Below, piece by piece: positions 16,152 to 27,081 of a stretch of DNA of 64,000 bases (position 1 is the first letter of the stretch; each line of letters starts with the position of its first letter). The translations under genes were made by a program, and so were the position numbers. The notes under the pieces are model-generated. The model was given only the letters and a program-made list of their open reading frames with translations, ran no database searches and was not told the origin of the DNA. The stretch comes from Afipia sp. Root123D2 (GTDB lineage Bacteria; Pseudomonadota; Alphaproteobacteria; Rhizobiales; Xanthobacteraceae), in NCBI RefSeq assembly GCF_001425835.1, contig NZ_LMDP01000001.1:683476-747475 (forward strand), written 5' to 3'.

Positions 16152-17018
16152 ATGAACAAATTGCCCCTCAAAACCCGTGTCCAAATCCTGTCGATGCTCT
16201 GCGAGGGATCGTCCATGCGGTCGATCTCCCGCGTGGCTGATGTGTCGATCAACACGGTTTCGAAGCTGTTGGTGGATGCTGGCGAGGTTTGCAGCGCCTA
16301 CCACGACCAGTATGTGCGGGGCCTGACTTGCAAGCGGGTCCAGTGCGACGAAATCTGGTCGTTCTGCTACTCGAAAGAGCGCAACGTGAAGGGCGCTAAG
16401 GCGGCTCCGGAAGGCGCTGGCAACGTCTGGACGTGGACGGCGCTGGACGCCGATACCAAGCTGATCTGCACATGGGCGGTCGGCGGACGCGATGCCGACA
16501 CCGCTCAGCTTTTCATGGAGGACTTGCAGGCTCGCGTGAAGACGCGGACGCAGATTACGACTGACGGCCTCCGCTTGTATCTCGACGCCGTGCAGGAAGC
16601 CTTCGGCAACGATGGCGTGGACTACGCCATGCTGATCAAGATTTACGGCAACACGCCCGGTAAGGGCGACGAGCGCCGCTACAGCCCCGCTCAGTGCATC
16701 GGCGCAAAGAAGGTGAAAGTCGACGGCGACCCGGACATCAAGCACGTTTCCACGTCCTACGTAGAGCGCCAGAACCTCAATATGCGGATGGGGATGCGCC
16801 GGTTTACCCGCCTGACAAATGCCTTCTCAAAGAAGATCGATAATCACTGTCACGCGCTGGCGCTGTATTTCATGTTCTACAATTTCTGCCGCATCCATAA
16901 GACGTTGAAAGTGGCACCGGCGATGGCGGCTGGTGTGACGGAAAAGCTGTGGAACATGGAAGACATCGTTGCGCTGATCGACGCGCGGGATGAGCGGGCG
17001 CGGAACAAAAATTCATAA
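16152..17018 (+). CDS. IS1-like DDE transposase
   Basis: 288 residues from ATG 16152. N-terminal helix-turn-helix: [20 protein letters not shown] with [15 protein letters not shown]. Candidate catalytic triad: [12 protein letters not shown] (D at about residue 71), ITTDGLRLY (second D) and [11 protein letters not shown] (E), spaced as in IS1-family DDE enzymes. The C-terminal segment [21 protein letters not shown] matches the remnant at 14085. It is complete, so the element may still be active. Confidence 0.88.
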   Translation: MNKLPLKTRVQILSMLCEGSSMRSISRVADVSINTVSKLLVDAGEVCSAYHDQYVRGLTCKRVQCDEIWSFCYSKERNVKGAKAAPEGAGNVWTWTALDADTKLICTWAVGGRDADTAQLFMEDLQARVKTRTQITTDGLRLYLDAVQEAFGNDGVDYAMLIKIYGNTPGKGDERRYSPAQCIGAKKVKVDGDPDIKHVSTSYVERQNLNMRMGMRRFTRLTNAFSKKIDNHCHALALYFMFYNFCRIHKTLKVAPAMAAGVTEKLWNMEDIVALIDARDERARNKNS

Positions 17019-17153
17019 AAATCTGATAGGCATTGAAAAATCACGACTATTTTAGTCAGCCATGCGTGTAAGTTACTGAATTAACTCTTGATTTTTGGAA
17101 CAAACAACGCAATATCTCATTGTAAATGAGTATCAGATAGGCACTTTCCTGCC

Positions 17154-17390
17154 ATGACCAAAAACAGCAAGACCCGCAGAATCGTTCGGAGATCCGCATC
17201 GTCGGGGTCGCTCGTGGCTGGTTTTGTCCACGGGCTAGCTCAGATTGGCTCCTTCGGCACCGCCGGGCCAATAACAAATTACCCAAGCACGCGAAGCGAT
17301 GACGCTATCCGCGGGGACTGGAAGCGCGTTGGTGGTGACATGCAGCGCGGCATGGACAAGGTGCGGGGACGTGAAAAAGCCAAGGCGTAA
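17154..17390 (+). CDS. 78-residue hypothetical protein (element cargo)
   Basis: MTKNSKTRRIVRRSASSGSL, then VAGFVHGLAQIGSFGTAGPI and a charged C-terminus DWKRVGGDMQRGMDKVRGRE. It overlaps the next gene by 20 bp in another frame, so the two are likely translationally coupled. Coding A/T content is higher than in chromosomal genes. No family recognised. Confidence 0.6.
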   Translation: MTKNSKTRRIVRRSASSGSLVAGFVHGLAQIGSFGTAGPITNYPSTRSDDAIRGDWKRVGGDMQRGMDKVRGREKAKA

Positions 17391-17787
17391 CCGTCCACCC
17401 GCTCCTGTTCCTCAGCCACAGCACAATCAACACATTAACGAGCGCCGTCAGATTATTTCCGCGGGCTGGAGCGGGCCTCTCCCGCCGCCTGCGGCTCTGG
17501 ACGAATTCAATCGTATCGTACCTGGCGGGGCGGAGCGTATTTTCAATCAGTTCGAAGCCGAAGGCGCTCACAGGCGCGAATTAGAGCAGCGGCAATCCAA
17601 GTTTTTAGTGAGAGACGTGCATATTGGCCAGTTTCTTGCTGGCCTTTTTGCAATAAGCGGATTGGCTGTAGCGGCCCTTGCAATCTATTTAGACAAGCCT
17701 TGGGCGGCTACGGTGATAGGGGGCGGTACAATCGCCCCCATCGTTTACGCTTTTCTGCGTCAAACGTGGACTGACGATCAGGCTTGA
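17371..17787 (+). CDS. DUF2335-type membrane protein (element cargo)
   Basis: 138 residues from GTG 17371 within the end of the preceding gene. Proline-rich start KKPRRNRPPAPVPQPQHNQH, then SGPLPPPAALDEFNRIVPGG and AERIFNQFEAEGAHRRELEQ, the DUF2335 signature, and two membrane segments (GQFLAGLFAISGLAVAALAIYL and ATVIGGGTIAPIVYAFL) before RQTW. DUF2335 proteins are small inner-membrane proteins frequent on mobile islands; function is unknown. It lies directly before the right terminal repeat. Confidence 0.78.
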   Translation: MKKPRRNRPPAPVPQPQHNQHINERRQIISAGWSGPLPPPAALDEFNRIVPGGAERIFNQFEAEGAHRRELEQRQSKFLVRDVHIGQFLAGLFAISGLAVAALAIYLDKPWAATVIGGGTIAPIVYAFLRQTWTDDQA

Positions 17788-17818
17788 CCCGAACAAGGCC
17801 TAAGCAAAAAGTTCAGCC

Positions 17819-17845
17819 TTCAAACTGAGACACTACCACCCCGCC
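17819..17845. repeat. Right terminal repeat and target duplication of the transposon
   Basis: TTCAAACTGAGACACTACC (17819-17837) is the exact inverse of the left end; ACCCCGCC (17838-17845) repeats 14713-14720. TAAGCAAAAAGTTCAG at 17801-17816 is the subterminal motif with one base missing. Confidence 0.88.
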
Positions 17846-17851
17846 AAAAAA

Positions 17852-17887
17852 GAACATATTGCGAACTGAGAACAAATGGGGTACATT
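17852..17887 (+). promoter_or_regulatory. recA promoter with LexA (SOS) box
   Basis: GAAC-ATATTGC-GAAC at 17852-17866 fits the alphaproteobacterial LexA direct repeat (GTTC-N7-GTTC read on the other strand). TTGCGA (17859-17864) overlaps it as -35, followed 17 bp later by TACATT (17882-17887) as -10, so LexA would block polymerase. The transposon ends at 17837 and its target copy at 17845, leaving 6 bp to the box. Confidence 0.8.
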
Positions 17888-17978
17888 TCTTTCATCGGAT
17901 CCCCCCGCTGATTCCGGTCCGCCGTCCCTGGGAAGCCGTTTGTCCGGCTGGCGAATCCCGTTCATATGGAGCATCACT

Positions 17979-19067
<1,089 letters not shown>

Positions 19068-19262
19068 ATCACTTTATTTCCGAGGCCCGCGTTCAACGGC
19101 CCGGGCTATGGCGCGATCCCGAAAGACGGGAATCCTTTCGGGACAAAATCGTGCCTTCGGAAGACAGCGGGCGTTGTGGATGTTGAGTTGCCGACATCCC
19201 CAGCGCCCGTTTTGTCTTTTGGATTGTTGATCTGAGGGGCATCGTCTCTGGGGCGGCCGTCC

Positions 19263-19421
19263 TCCTGAGGTGCGAGCCGCGCTTGCGGCGAGCCTCGAAG
19301 GATGACGAGGCGGTCCGACGCCTCGTACTTTACCGATGTCGTCACCGGGCTCGTCCCGGTGACCTCGATAAGGGACGCACCATGCCTGTCTAAGCGGGAT
19401 GGCCGGAATAAATCCGGCCAT
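19263..19421. repeat. Two repeat types in the recA–gcvP gap (19068-19460)
   Basis: CCTGAGGTGCGAGCCGCGCT…AGCCTCGAAGGATGAC at about 19264-19306 belongs to the family seen at 31464 and 31821; ATGGCCGGA…TCCGGCCAT at 19399-19421 is the REP unit. No gene is seen in the 393-bp gap between the convergent recA and gcvP. Confidence 0.7.
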
Positions 19422-19460
19422 GACCACTCTCGGGGTGACGATGCCTTCGCGATCAACTGG

Positions 19461-22331
19461 CTACTCCGCCGCCTGCGCGTAGTCCGACACCGGCGGGCAG
19501 GAGCACACCAGATTGCGGTCGCCATAGACGTTGTCGACGCGGCCGACCGGGCACCAGTACTTGTCGGTGCGCGAGGTCCCGTTGGGGAAGCAGCCTTCGG
19601 CGCGGGTATAGGCCCTCTGCCAGTTGTCGTCGGCGATGTCGTGGACCGTATGCGGCGCGTGGCGCAGCGGCGACGCCTCGATCTTGAACCGCCCGGCCTC
19701 GACCTCGGCGATCTCGCGGCGGATCGCGATCATTGCCTCGCAAAAGCGGTCCAGCTCCGCCTTCGATTCGGATTCGGTCGGCTCGATCATCAGCGTGCCC
19801 GGCACCGGGAAGCTCATGGTCGGCGCGTGGAAGCCGTAATCGATCAGCCGCTTCGCGATGTCGTCCACCGTCACGCCCGACGTCGCTTTCAGCGCGCGCG
19901 GATCGACGATGCATTCGTGCGCCACGCGGCCGTTGTGGTTGCGGTAGAGCACCGGGAAATGCGGATCGAGCCGCTGCGCGATGTAGTTGGCGTTGAGGAT
20001 CGCGATCTCGGTGGCGCGCTTGAGGCCTTCGCCGCCCATCATCAGGATGTAGATGTAGGAAATCACGATGATCGAGGGCGAGCCGTAGGGCGCCGCCGAC
20101 ACCGCGCCGACGCCGGCATGGCCGCCGTCGATGGTGACATGGCCAGGCAGGAACGGCGCGAGATGCGTCTTGACGCCGATCGGCCCCATGCCGGGACCGC
20201 CGCCGCCATGCGGAATGCAGAACGTCTTGTGCAGGTTGAGATGGCTGACATCGGCGCCATACGCGCCGGGCTGCGCCAGCCCGACCTGCGCATTGAGGTT
20301 GGCACCGTCGAGATAGACCTGTCCGCCGTTGGCATGGACGATGTCGCAGATGTCGCGGATCTGTTCCTCGAACACGCCATGGGTCGAGGGATAGGTGATC
20401 ATCACCGCCGCGAGCTTGTCGGCGTGCTGTTCGGCTTTCTTGCGCAGATCCTCGACATCGACATTGCCGCCGGCGTCGCAGGCCACCACCACCACGTTCA
20501 TTCCCGCCATGCTGGCGGAGGCCGGGTTGGTGCCGTGCGCGGAAGAGGGGATCAGGCACACGGTGCGGTGGGCTTCGTTGCGCGAGCGGTGATAGGCGCG
20601 GATCGCGAGCAGGCCGGCATATTCGCCCTGCGCGCCGGAGTTCGGCTGCAGCGACACTGCGTCGTAGCCGGTGATGGCGGCGAGCCATTCCTCGAATGTC
20701 GCGAACATGGCGTGATAGCCCGCCGCCTGGTCCTTCGGCGCGAACGGATGCAGCGCGCCGAATTGCGGCCACGTCACCGGGATCATCTCGGTGGTGGCGT
20801 TGAGCTTCATGGTGCAGGAGCCGAGCGGGATCATCGCGCGGTCGAGCGCGAGGTCGCGGTCGGAGAGCTTGCGCATGTAGCGCAGCAGCTCGGTTTCCGA
20901 GCGATGGCTGTGGAACACCGGATGGGTGAGGAAGTCGCTGGCGCGCGCAAGCTCGGGCGGCAGTGCGTCGCGGGATTCTTTCTCCACGTCGGCGTAAACG
21001 AGTTTGCCGCCGAACGCGCGCCACACGGCTTCGACGATTGACGGCGTGGTGGTTTCATCCAATGCGATGCTGATAGTGTTCTCGTCATGACGCAGGTTGA
21101 TGGTCTCACCCAGCGCGCGCGCGATGGTCGCCTTCTGCTGCGCGGGATCGGCTTTCACCGTCACGGTGTCGAAGAAGGTGTCGCTCGTCGGCGCGAAGCC
21201 GAGCTTGCGCAGGCCCTGCGCCAGCACCGCCGCGCGGCGATGCACAGTGCGCGCGATATGCGCGAGACCCTCGGGGCCGTGATAGACCGCGTACATCGAC
21301 GCGATCACCGCCAGCAGCACCTGCGCGGTGCAGATGTTGGAGGTCGCCTTCTCGCGGCGGATGTGCTGTTCGCGGGTCTGCAGCGCGAGGCGATAGGCAG
21401 GAGCCCCGCGTGAATCCACCGACAGGCCGACGAGACGGCCGGGCAAGGATCGTTTCAGTGCATCCTTCACCGCCATGTAGGCGGCGTGCGGGCCGCCATA
21501 GCCCATCGGCACGCCGAAACGCTGGGTCGAGCCGATCGCGATGTCGGCGCCGAGTTCGCCGGGAGAGGCCACCAACGCCAGCGCCAGGATGTCGGCGGCA
21601 ATGACGGCGAGGCCGCCCTTGGCATGGAGAGCGGCGATCGCGGCGCGCGGATCGCGCAAGCTCCCGTGCGTGCCGGGATACTGGAACAGCGCGCCGAACA
21701 CGTCGGCCTTCTCAAGGTCGCGTGCGGGATCTCCGACAACGAGTGCCCAGCCCAGCGGTTCGGCACGGGTTTTCAGCACCGCCAGCGTCTGCGGATGAAC
21801 CTCATGGTCGACGAAGAACGCCTTGGTCTTTACCGATGAGGCGCGCTCCGCCAGCGCCATCGCTTCCGCCGCAGCGGTTGCCTCGTCGAGCAGCGAGGCG
21901 TTGGCGACATCGAGGCCGGTGAGGTCGCAGATCATGGTCTGGAAATTGAACAGCGCCTCAAGCCGGCCCTGACTGATCTCGGGCTGATATGGCGTGTAGG
22001 CCGTGTACCACGCGGGGTTCTCCAGAATGTTGCGCTGGATCACGGCTGGCAGGATCGTGCCGGAATAGCCCTGACCGATCAGCGACGTGAAAATCCGGTT
22101 CTGGCTTGCCAGTTCGCCCATATGCGCGAGCGCTTCGGTCTCGCTCAGCGCGCGGCCGAGATCGAGCGGCGTGGTCTGGCGGATCGACGCCGGCAGCGTT
22201 TCGCCGATCAGCGCGTCCAGGCTTTTGGCGCTGACGCTCGTCAGCATCGCGTCGATGTCGCGCGGCGAGGGGCCGATATGGCGGCGGACGAAATCGGTGG
22301 CGGGTTCGTTCGATGAGCGATGCGTCGTCAT
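19461..22331 (-). CDS. gcvP: Glycine dehydrogenase (decarboxylating), P protein
   Basis: 956 residues from ATG 22331 (GAGGATGTCCC upstream), the usual length of a fused single-chain P protein. N-terminus [20 protein letters not shown]-binding lysine in [22 protein letters not shown]; upstream [16 protein letters not shown] and [13 protein letters not shown]. It decarboxylates glycine and passes the aminomethyl group to the lipoyl arm of GcvH. Last gene of gcvT-gcvH-gcvP; 68 bp and a REP unit separate it from gcvH. Confidence 0.97.
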   Translation of the reverse strand: MTTHRSSNEPATDFVRRHIGPSPRDIDAMLTSVSAKSLDALIGETLPASIRQTTPLDLGRALSETEALAHMGELASQNRIFTSLIGQGYSGTILPAVIQRNILENPAWYTAYTPYQPEISQGRLEALFNFQTMICDLTGLDVANASLLDEATAAAEAMALAERASSVKTKAFFVDHEVHPQTLAVLKTRAEPLGWALVVGDPARDLEKADVFGALFQYPGTHGSLRDPRAAIAALHAKGGLAVIAADILALALVASPGELGADIAIGSTQRFGVPMGYGGPHAAYMAVKDALKRSLPGRLVGLSVDSRGAPAYRLALQTREQHIRREKATSNICTAQVLLAVIASMYAVYHGPEGLAHIARTVHRRAAVLAQGLRKLGFAPTSDTFFDTVTVKADPAQQKATIARALGETINLRHDENTISIALDETTTPSIVEAVWRAFGGKLVYADVEKESRDALPPELARASDFLTHPVFHSHRSETELLRYMRKLSDRDLALDRAMIPLGSCTMKLNATTEMIPVTWPQFGALHPFAPKDQAAGYHAMFATFEEWLAAITGYDAVSLQPNSGAQGEYAGLLAIRAYHRSRNEAHRTVCLIPSSAHGTNPASASMAGMNVVVVACDAGGNVDVEDLRKKAEQHADKLAAVMITYPSTHGVFEEQIRDICDIVHANGGQVYLDGANLNAQVGLAQPGAYGADVSHLNLHKTFCIPHGGGGPGMGPIGVKTHLAPFLPGHVTIDGGHAGVGAVSAAPYGSPSIIVISYIYILMMGGEGLKRATEIAILNANYIAQRLDPHFPVLYRNHNGRVAHECIVDPRALKATSGVTVDDIAKRLIDYGFHAPTMSFPVPGTLMIEPTESESKAELDRFCEAMIAIRREIAEVEAGRFKIEASPLRHAPHTVHDIADDNWQRAYTRAEGCFPNGTSRTDKYWCPVGRVDNVYGDRNLVCSCPPVSDYAQAAE

Positions 22332-22367
22332 GGGACATCCTCGAAGGGAAATTGATCTGCTTTCGTC

Positions 22368-22390
22368 ATGCCCGGCACAAGGCCGGGCAT
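22368..22390. repeat. REP-like palindrome between gcvH and gcvP
   Basis: ATGCCCGGC-ACAAG-GCCGGGCAT, a perfect 9-bp stem. It sits inside the gcv operon, where it could stabilise the upstream gcvT-gcvH part of the mRNA or reduce expression of gcvP. Confidence 0.8.
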
Positions 22391-22399
22391 GACGAAAAA

Positions 22400-22765
22400 T
22401 CACGCCGTATGCGCCTTGTAGGCAGCTTCATCCATCAGGCCGTCGAGTTCGCCCTTGTCGGCGATCTTGATCTTGAAGAACCACGCGCCGTTATTGGCGT
22501 CGGAATTCACCAGCGACGGGTCCGCCACTAGCGCGTCGTTGACTTCAACGACTTCGCCGGTGATCGGCGCATAGACGTCGGAGGCAGCCTTGACGCTTTC
22601 GACGACGGCGGCGGCCTCGGCCTTCTTCAGCGCGCGGCCGACCTTCGGCAGTTCGACGAACACCACGTCGCCGAGCTGCGACTGGGCATAGTCGGTGACG
22701 CCGATGGTCGCGACATCGCCCTCGATACGGAGCCATTCATGGTCGTCTGTGAACAGGGTGGTCAT
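22400..22765 (-). CDS. gcvH: Glycine cleavage system H protein
   Basis: 121 residues: [40 protein letters not shown] and the lipoylation site [20 protein letters not shown]. It is the lipoyl shuttle between P and T proteins. It starts 9 bp after the gcvT stop, in the same operon downstream of the glycine riboswitch. Confidence 0.97.
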   Translation of the reverse strand: MTTLFTDDHEWLRIEGDVATIGVTDYAQSQLGDVVFVELPKVGRALKKAEAAAVVESVKAASDVYAPITGEVVEVNDALVADPSLVNSDANNGAWFFKIKIADKGELDGLMDEAAYKAHTA

Positions 22766-22774
22766 GGGTGGTCC

Positions 22775-23926
22775 TCAGCGTTGATAGGTGGGAGCGACGA
22801 AAGGTAGTTTGGAAACGCGCAGCGGCAGCCGCTGTCCGCGCACTTCGGCGAACACGACGGTGTCGATGGCGGAGAGGGATGTCGGCAGATAACCCATCGC
22901 GACCGGCGCGTTGACGCTCGGGCCGAAGCCGCCGGACGTGACCTTGCCGATGGCGTCGGATGACGTGTCGTCCGCGAACAGCGCCGCGCCTTCCCGCACC
23001 GGGGCGCGGCCTTCGGCCTTGAGGCCGACGCGGCGGCGCGCGGCGCCACTGTCGAACTGTTTCAGGATGCGATCCGCGCCCGGGAAGCCGCCGGCCCGCG
23101 CGCCGCCGCTGCGGCGGCTCTTCTGAACGGACCATTCCAGTGCGCCTTCGACCGGCGTCGTGGTGGTGTCGATGTCGTGGCCGTAAAGACAAAGCCCGGC
23201 TTCGAGCCGCAGGCTGTCGCGCGCGCCAAGACCGATCGGCAGCACGTCGGGATCGGACAGCAGCGTCGTCACCACGCGCTCGGCGGCGTCGGCCGGAATC
23301 GAAATCTCGAAGCCGTCCTCGCCGGTGTAGCCGGAGCGCGACACGAAGCAGGCGGTGTCGAGAATCGTGCGCGGCCCGGCGTCCATGAAGCGCATCGCCG
23401 CGAGGTCCGGCGCGTGTTTCGCCAGCACGGTGACGGCCTTCGGCCCTTGCAGCGCGACCAGCGCGCGACCCGGCAGCGGCTCGATCACGCAATCGCCGGA
23501 CAGGTGAGTGCGTAAATGCGCCTCATCGTCGTCCTTGCAGGCGGCGTTGACCACGACGAACAGGTGGTCGCCGAAATTCGCCACCATCAGGTCGTCGAGG
23601 ATGCCGCCATTGTCATTGGTGAACTGGGCGTAGCGCTGGCGGCCCGGCGCGACGCTGAGAATATCCTGCGGCACCAGCCGCTCGAGCGCGCGGGCGGCGT
23701 CCTCGACCTTGCCGGATTTCGGCCGCAGCACGATCTGGCCCATGTGGGAGACATCGAACAGCCCGGCCGCGGCGCGGGTGTGGAGATGTTCCTTCAGCAC
23801 GCCGGCCGTGTACTGCACCGGCATCTCGTAGCCGGCGAACGGCACGATCTTGCCGCCGCAGGCGACATGGAGCGCATGAAGCGGAACGCGTTTGAGAGAG
23901 GGAGTCCGGGAATCGTGCGACGGCAT
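22775..23926 (-). CDS. gcvT: Aminomethyltransferase (glycine cleavage T protein)
   Basis: 383 residues. LKRVPLHALHVACGGKIVPFAGYEMPVQY begins the folate-binding domain; LFDVSHMGQIVLRP, the catalytic-region FVSRSGYTGEDGFEI and C-terminal GKVTSGGFGPSVNAPVAMGYL fit the family. It transfers the methylene group from GcvH to tetrahydrofolate. First gene of the operon; the riboswitch begins about 55 bp upstream of its start. Confidence 0.97.
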   Translation of the reverse strand: MPSHDSRTPSLKRVPLHALHVACGGKIVPFAGYEMPVQYTAGVLKEHLHTRAAAGLFDVSHMGQIVLRPKSGKVEDAARALERLVPQDILSVAPGRQRYAQFTNDNGGILDDLMVANFGDHLFVVVNAACKDDDEAHLRTHLSGDCVIEPLPGRALVALQGPKAVTVLAKHAPDLAAMRFMDAGPRTILDTACFVSRSGYTGEDGFEISIPADAAERVVTTLLSDPDVLPIGLGARDSLRLEAGLCLYGHDIDTTTTPVEGALEWSVQKSRRSGGARAGGFPGADRILKQFDSGAARRRVGLKAEGRAPVREGAALFADDTSSDAIGKVTSGGFGPSVNAPVAMGYLPTSLSAIDTVVFAEVRGQRLPLRVSKLPFVAPTYQR

Positions 23927-23979
23927 ATCGAGGCTCCTGACGGCTCACGGGGACCCATTCCCCAAAAAGCCTGTCGAAA

Positions 23980-24150
23980 CCCCATCTGTCGCTGTGCCTG
24001 AGAGTATTATCCCGTCGGCGGATGCCGCGCCGGAAGTCCGGCCGCATCTCTTTCCAGATTTCAGTCGATCACGCGGTCCTTTTGCCTGAGAGTTTCCGGG
24101 GCGGTTGCTCCTTCGGCGCCGGCCTCGAGGGCCGGTCTCTCCCGACGTGA
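23980..24150 (-). ncRNA. Tandem glycine riboswitch
   Basis: Read on the minus strand, GGGAGAGACC (about 24142-24133), a GGCC hairpin, GCCGAAGGAGCAACCGCCCC and CTCTCAGGCAAAAGGACCG form the first glycine aptamer. A short linker leads to a second aptamer with GGAAAGAGATGCGGCCGG…, GATAATACTCTCAGGCACAG and ending GACAGATGGGG near 23979. CTCTCAGGCAAAAGGAC and ACTCTCAGGCACAG are the hallmark of gcvT motifs. It should raise gcvTHP expression when glycine is abundant. Confidence 0.93.
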
Positions 24151-24362
24151 CGTCGTCTGATATGGGGACCAGAACATGGCTTTCGAGCCCCTGTCAACGC
24201 GACCGAAAGAGCTATCAACGGTCCTCGCGGATGCTTGCAACCCGCTGATCCGCTGCACACTTTCTGGACAGGTCCGGCCCTCGCGTCTAAAAGCGGTGCC
24301 GGACAGGCTTTCCTTGCACGCGTCATGATCGCGGGCGAATTTTCAGGCGCGATTGGACGGAC

Positions 24363-27026
24363 ATGAGCGGCGTTAACGAGATCAGATCGGAATTCCTCAA
24401 CTTTTTCGCGAAGAACGATCACGAGATCGTGCCATCGTCGCCGCTGGTTCCGCGCAACGACCCGACATTGATGTTCACCAATGCCGGCATGGTGCAGTTC
24501 AAGAACGTCTTCACCGGCCTGGAAAAGCGGCCCTACCAGCGCGCCACCACCTCGCAGAAGTGCGTTCGCGCCGGCGGCAAGCACAACGACCTCGATAACG
24601 TCGGCTACACCGCGCGGCATCACACCTTCTTCGAGATGCTCGGCAATTTCTCGTTCGGGAACTACTTCAAGGACCGCGCGATCGAACTCGCCTGGAACCT
24701 GATCACCAAGGAATTCGCGCTGCCGAAGGACCGGCTTCTGGTCACGGTTTATTCCGAGGACGACGAGGCGTTCGGCCTGTGGAAGAAGATCGCGGGCCTG
24801 CCCGAATCGAAAATCATCCGGATCCCGACCGGCGACAATTTCTGGCAGATGGGCGACACCGGCCCCTGCGGCCCGTGCTCGGAAATCTTCTTCGACCACG
24901 GCGACAAGATTCCCGGCGGCCCTCCCGGTTCGCCGGACGAGGACGGCGACCGTTTCATCGAGATCTGGAATCTCGTGTTCATGCAGTTCGAGCAGATCGC
25001 GCCGGGCAACCGCAATCCGCTGCCGCATCCCTCGATCGACACCGGCATGGGGCTGGAGCGCATCGCCGCCGTGCTTCAGGGCAAGCATGACAATTACGAA
25101 ATCGACCTGTTCGTCGCGCTGATCCGCGCCGCGGCCGAACTCACCGGCGCCGACCCGCACGGCCCGCAGAAGGCGTCGCTGCGCGTGATCGCCGACCATC
25201 TGCGCGCTTCCGCCTTCCTGATCGCGGACGGCGTGCTGCCGTCGAACGAGGGCCGCGGCTACGTGCTGCGCCGGATCATGCGCCGCGCGATGCGCCACGG
25301 CCAGCTGCTCGGCGCCAAGGAACCGTTGATGTACCGTCTTGTGTGGGCGCTGGTGCGCGAGATGGGCCAGGCCTATCCCGAACTGGTGCGCGCCGAGAGC
25401 CTGATCGAGGAAACGCTGCGGCTGGAAGAGACCCGCTTCCGCAAGACGCTGGAGCGCGGCCTGTCGATTCTCGACGAGAAAAGTGTCTCGCTCAAGAAGG
25501 GCGACATGTTCGACGGCGAAACCGCGTTCACGCTGTACGACACCTATGGCTTCCCGCTCGACCTGACGCAGGACGCGCTGCGCAATCGCGGCATCGGCGT
25601 CGATATCGCATCGTTCACCGATGCGATGGAACGGCAGAAGGCCAAGGCGCGCGAATCCTGGAAGGGCTCGGGCGACAGTTCGGCCGAGGCGGTATGGTTT
25701 CCGCTGCGCGAGAAGCTCGGGCCGACGGAATTTTTGGGCTACGAGACCGAAAGCGCCGAAGGCGTCGTCGCCGCGCTGGTCAAGGACGGCAAGGAAGCCG
25801 ACAGCCTGAAAACCGGCGATACCGGTTCGGTGGTTCTCAACCAGACGCCGTTCTACGGCGAGTCCGGCGGTCAGGTCGGCGACATCGGTGTCCTGACCGG
25901 CGATGGGGTACGCTTCCGCGTCACCGATACACAAAAGAAGGGCGGCGATCTGTTCGTGCATCTCGGCACGGTCGAGGAGGGCACGCTCAAGCCCGGCACG
26001 GCGCTCGCGCTCGAAGTCGACCACGGCCGCCGCACTGCGATCCGCGCCAACCATTCGGCGACGCATCTGCTGCACGAGGCGCTGCGCCAGGTGCTCGGCG
26101 ATCACATCGCCCAGCGCGGTTCGCTGGTTGCGCCCGATCGGTTGCGTTTCGATTTCGCGCATAACAAGCCGATCTCGGCGGAAGAACTGAGCCGGATCGA
26201 GGACATCGCCAACGATGTCGTGCTCGAGAACGGCGAAGTCGTCACCCGCTCGATGGCGGTGGACGATGCCCGCGCCTCCGGCGCCCGCGCGCTGTTCGGC
26301 GAGAAGTACGGCGACGAGGTTCGCGTGGTGTCGATGGGCAAGGGCAGCGGCAACATGCTCGGCTGGTCGGTCGAACTGTGCGGCGGCACCCATGTGAAGC
26401 GCACCGGCGACATCGGACTGATTTCGGTGACCGGCGAGAGCGCGGTCGCCTCCGGCGTGCGCCGGATCGAAGCGCTGACCGGCCGCAATGCGCGGCAGGC
26501 CGCCAATGCCAGCATCCAGACCGCGAAGGCGGCAGCCGCCGAACTGCGCACCACGCTCGACGACATGCCGGCGCGCATCGCGACGCTGCTGGAAGAACGC
26601 AAGAAGCTGGAGCGCGATCTGTCCGACGCCCGCAAGAAGCTGGCGATGGGCGGCGGCGCGTCCGCTGCCGGCGGCGACGGCGGCGCGGACATCCGCACCG
26701 TTGCCGACGTCAAATTCCTCGGACGGGCCGTTCAAGGCGTCGATGTCAAGGATCTCAAAAGCCTCGCCGATGCAGGCAAGAAGCAGATTGGCTCCGGCGT
26801 CGTTGCGCTTGTTGCCACCAGCGAGGATGGCAAGGCGAGCGTGGTGGTTGGCGTCACACCGGATCTCACCTCGCGGTTCAGTGCGGTCGACCTCGTGCGC
26901 AAGGCCAGCGAAGCGCTTGGCGGCAAGGGCGGCGGCGGAAAGCCTGATATGGCGCAGGCGGGCGGGCCGGATGGCGCCAAGGCCAACGACGCGCTGAAGG
27001 CGATCGAAAAGGCGATGGGCGCCTAG
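24363..27026 (+). CDS. alaS: Alanyl-tRNA synthetase
   Basis: 887 residues from ATG 24363. Class II core: [20 protein letters not shown] with [18 protein letters not shown], motif 2 [22 protein letters not shown], motif 3 [16 protein letters not shown]. Editing domain zinc ligands [12 protein letters not shown] and [14 protein letters not shown]-terminal DHHA1 with [15 protein letters not shown]. Cytosolic, charges tRNA-Ala and deacylates Ser/Gly mischarges. Divergent from the gcv operon. In relatives it directly follows recA; here the gcv block lies between them. Confidence 0.98.
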   Translation: MSGVNEIRSEFLNFFAKNDHEIVPSSPLVPRNDPTLMFTNAGMVQFKNVFTGLEKRPYQRATTSQKCVRAGGKHNDLDNVGYTARHHTFFEMLGNFSFGNYFKDRAIELAWNLITKEFALPKDRLLVTVYSEDDEAFGLWKKIAGLPESKIIRIPTGDNFWQMGDTGPCGPCSEIFFDHGDKIPGGPPGSPDEDGDRFIEIWNLVFMQFEQIAPGNRNPLPHPSIDTGMGLERIAAVLQGKHDNYEIDLFVALIRAAAELTGADPHGPQKASLRVIADHLRASAFLIADGVLPSNEGRGYVLRRIMRRAMRHGQLLGAKEPLMYRLVWALVREMGQAYPELVRAESLIEETLRLEETRFRKTLERGLSILDEKSVSLKKGDMFDGETAFTLYDTYGFPLDLTQDALRNRGIGVDIASFTDAMERQKAKARESWKGSGDSSAEAVWFPLREKLGPTEFLGYETESAEGVVAALVKDGKEADSLKTGDTGSVVLNQTPFYGESGGQVGDIGVLTGDGVRFRVTDTQKKGGDLFVHLGTVEEGTLKPGTALALEVDHGRRTAIRANHSATHLLHEALRQVLGDHIAQRGSLVAPDRLRFDFAHNKPISAEELSRIEDIANDVVLENGEVVTRSMAVDDARASGARALFGEKYGDEVRVVSMGKGSGNMLGWSVELCGGTHVKRTGDIGLISVTGESAVASGVRRIEALTGRNARQAANASIQTAKAAAAELRTTLDDMPARIATLLEERKKLERDLSDARKKLAMGGGASAAGGDGGADIRTVADVKFLGRAVQGVDVKDLKSLADAGKKQIGSGVVALVATSEDGKASVVVGVTPDLTSRFSAVDLVRKASEALGGKGGGGKPDMAQAGGPDGAKANDALKAIEKAMGA

Positions 27027-27081
27027 TGTCCTGAATCCACGAACCGCCGGCGCACGACGCGCCGGCGACGATGCCGTTTAA

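Larger units (their letters stand above)
14721..17837 (+). mobile_element. Complete IS1-like transposon with passenger genes, next to recA
   Basis: 3117 bp bounded by GGTAGTGTCTCAGTTTGAA (14721-14739) and its exact inverse TTCAAACTGAGACACTACC (17819-17837). An identical 8-bp direct repeat, ACCCCGCC, flanks it (14713-14720 and 17838-17845), matching the 8-9-bp duplications of IS1-type elements. Order: small KGGKAR protein, P63C-domain protein, DDE transposase, 78-residue protein, DUF2335 membrane protein, all on the plus strand. Only the transposase is needed for movement; the other four genes are cargo. Intact ends and duplication indicate a fairly recent insertion. Confidence 0.88.

Noticed and set aside
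19302-21041. 579-residue plus-strand frame
   Set aside because: Antisense of gcvP with shadow-type composition.
24069-26735. 888-residue minus-strand frame
   Set aside because: It is the antisense of alaS; composition is arginine/histidine-rich with no family motif. A high-GC shadow.
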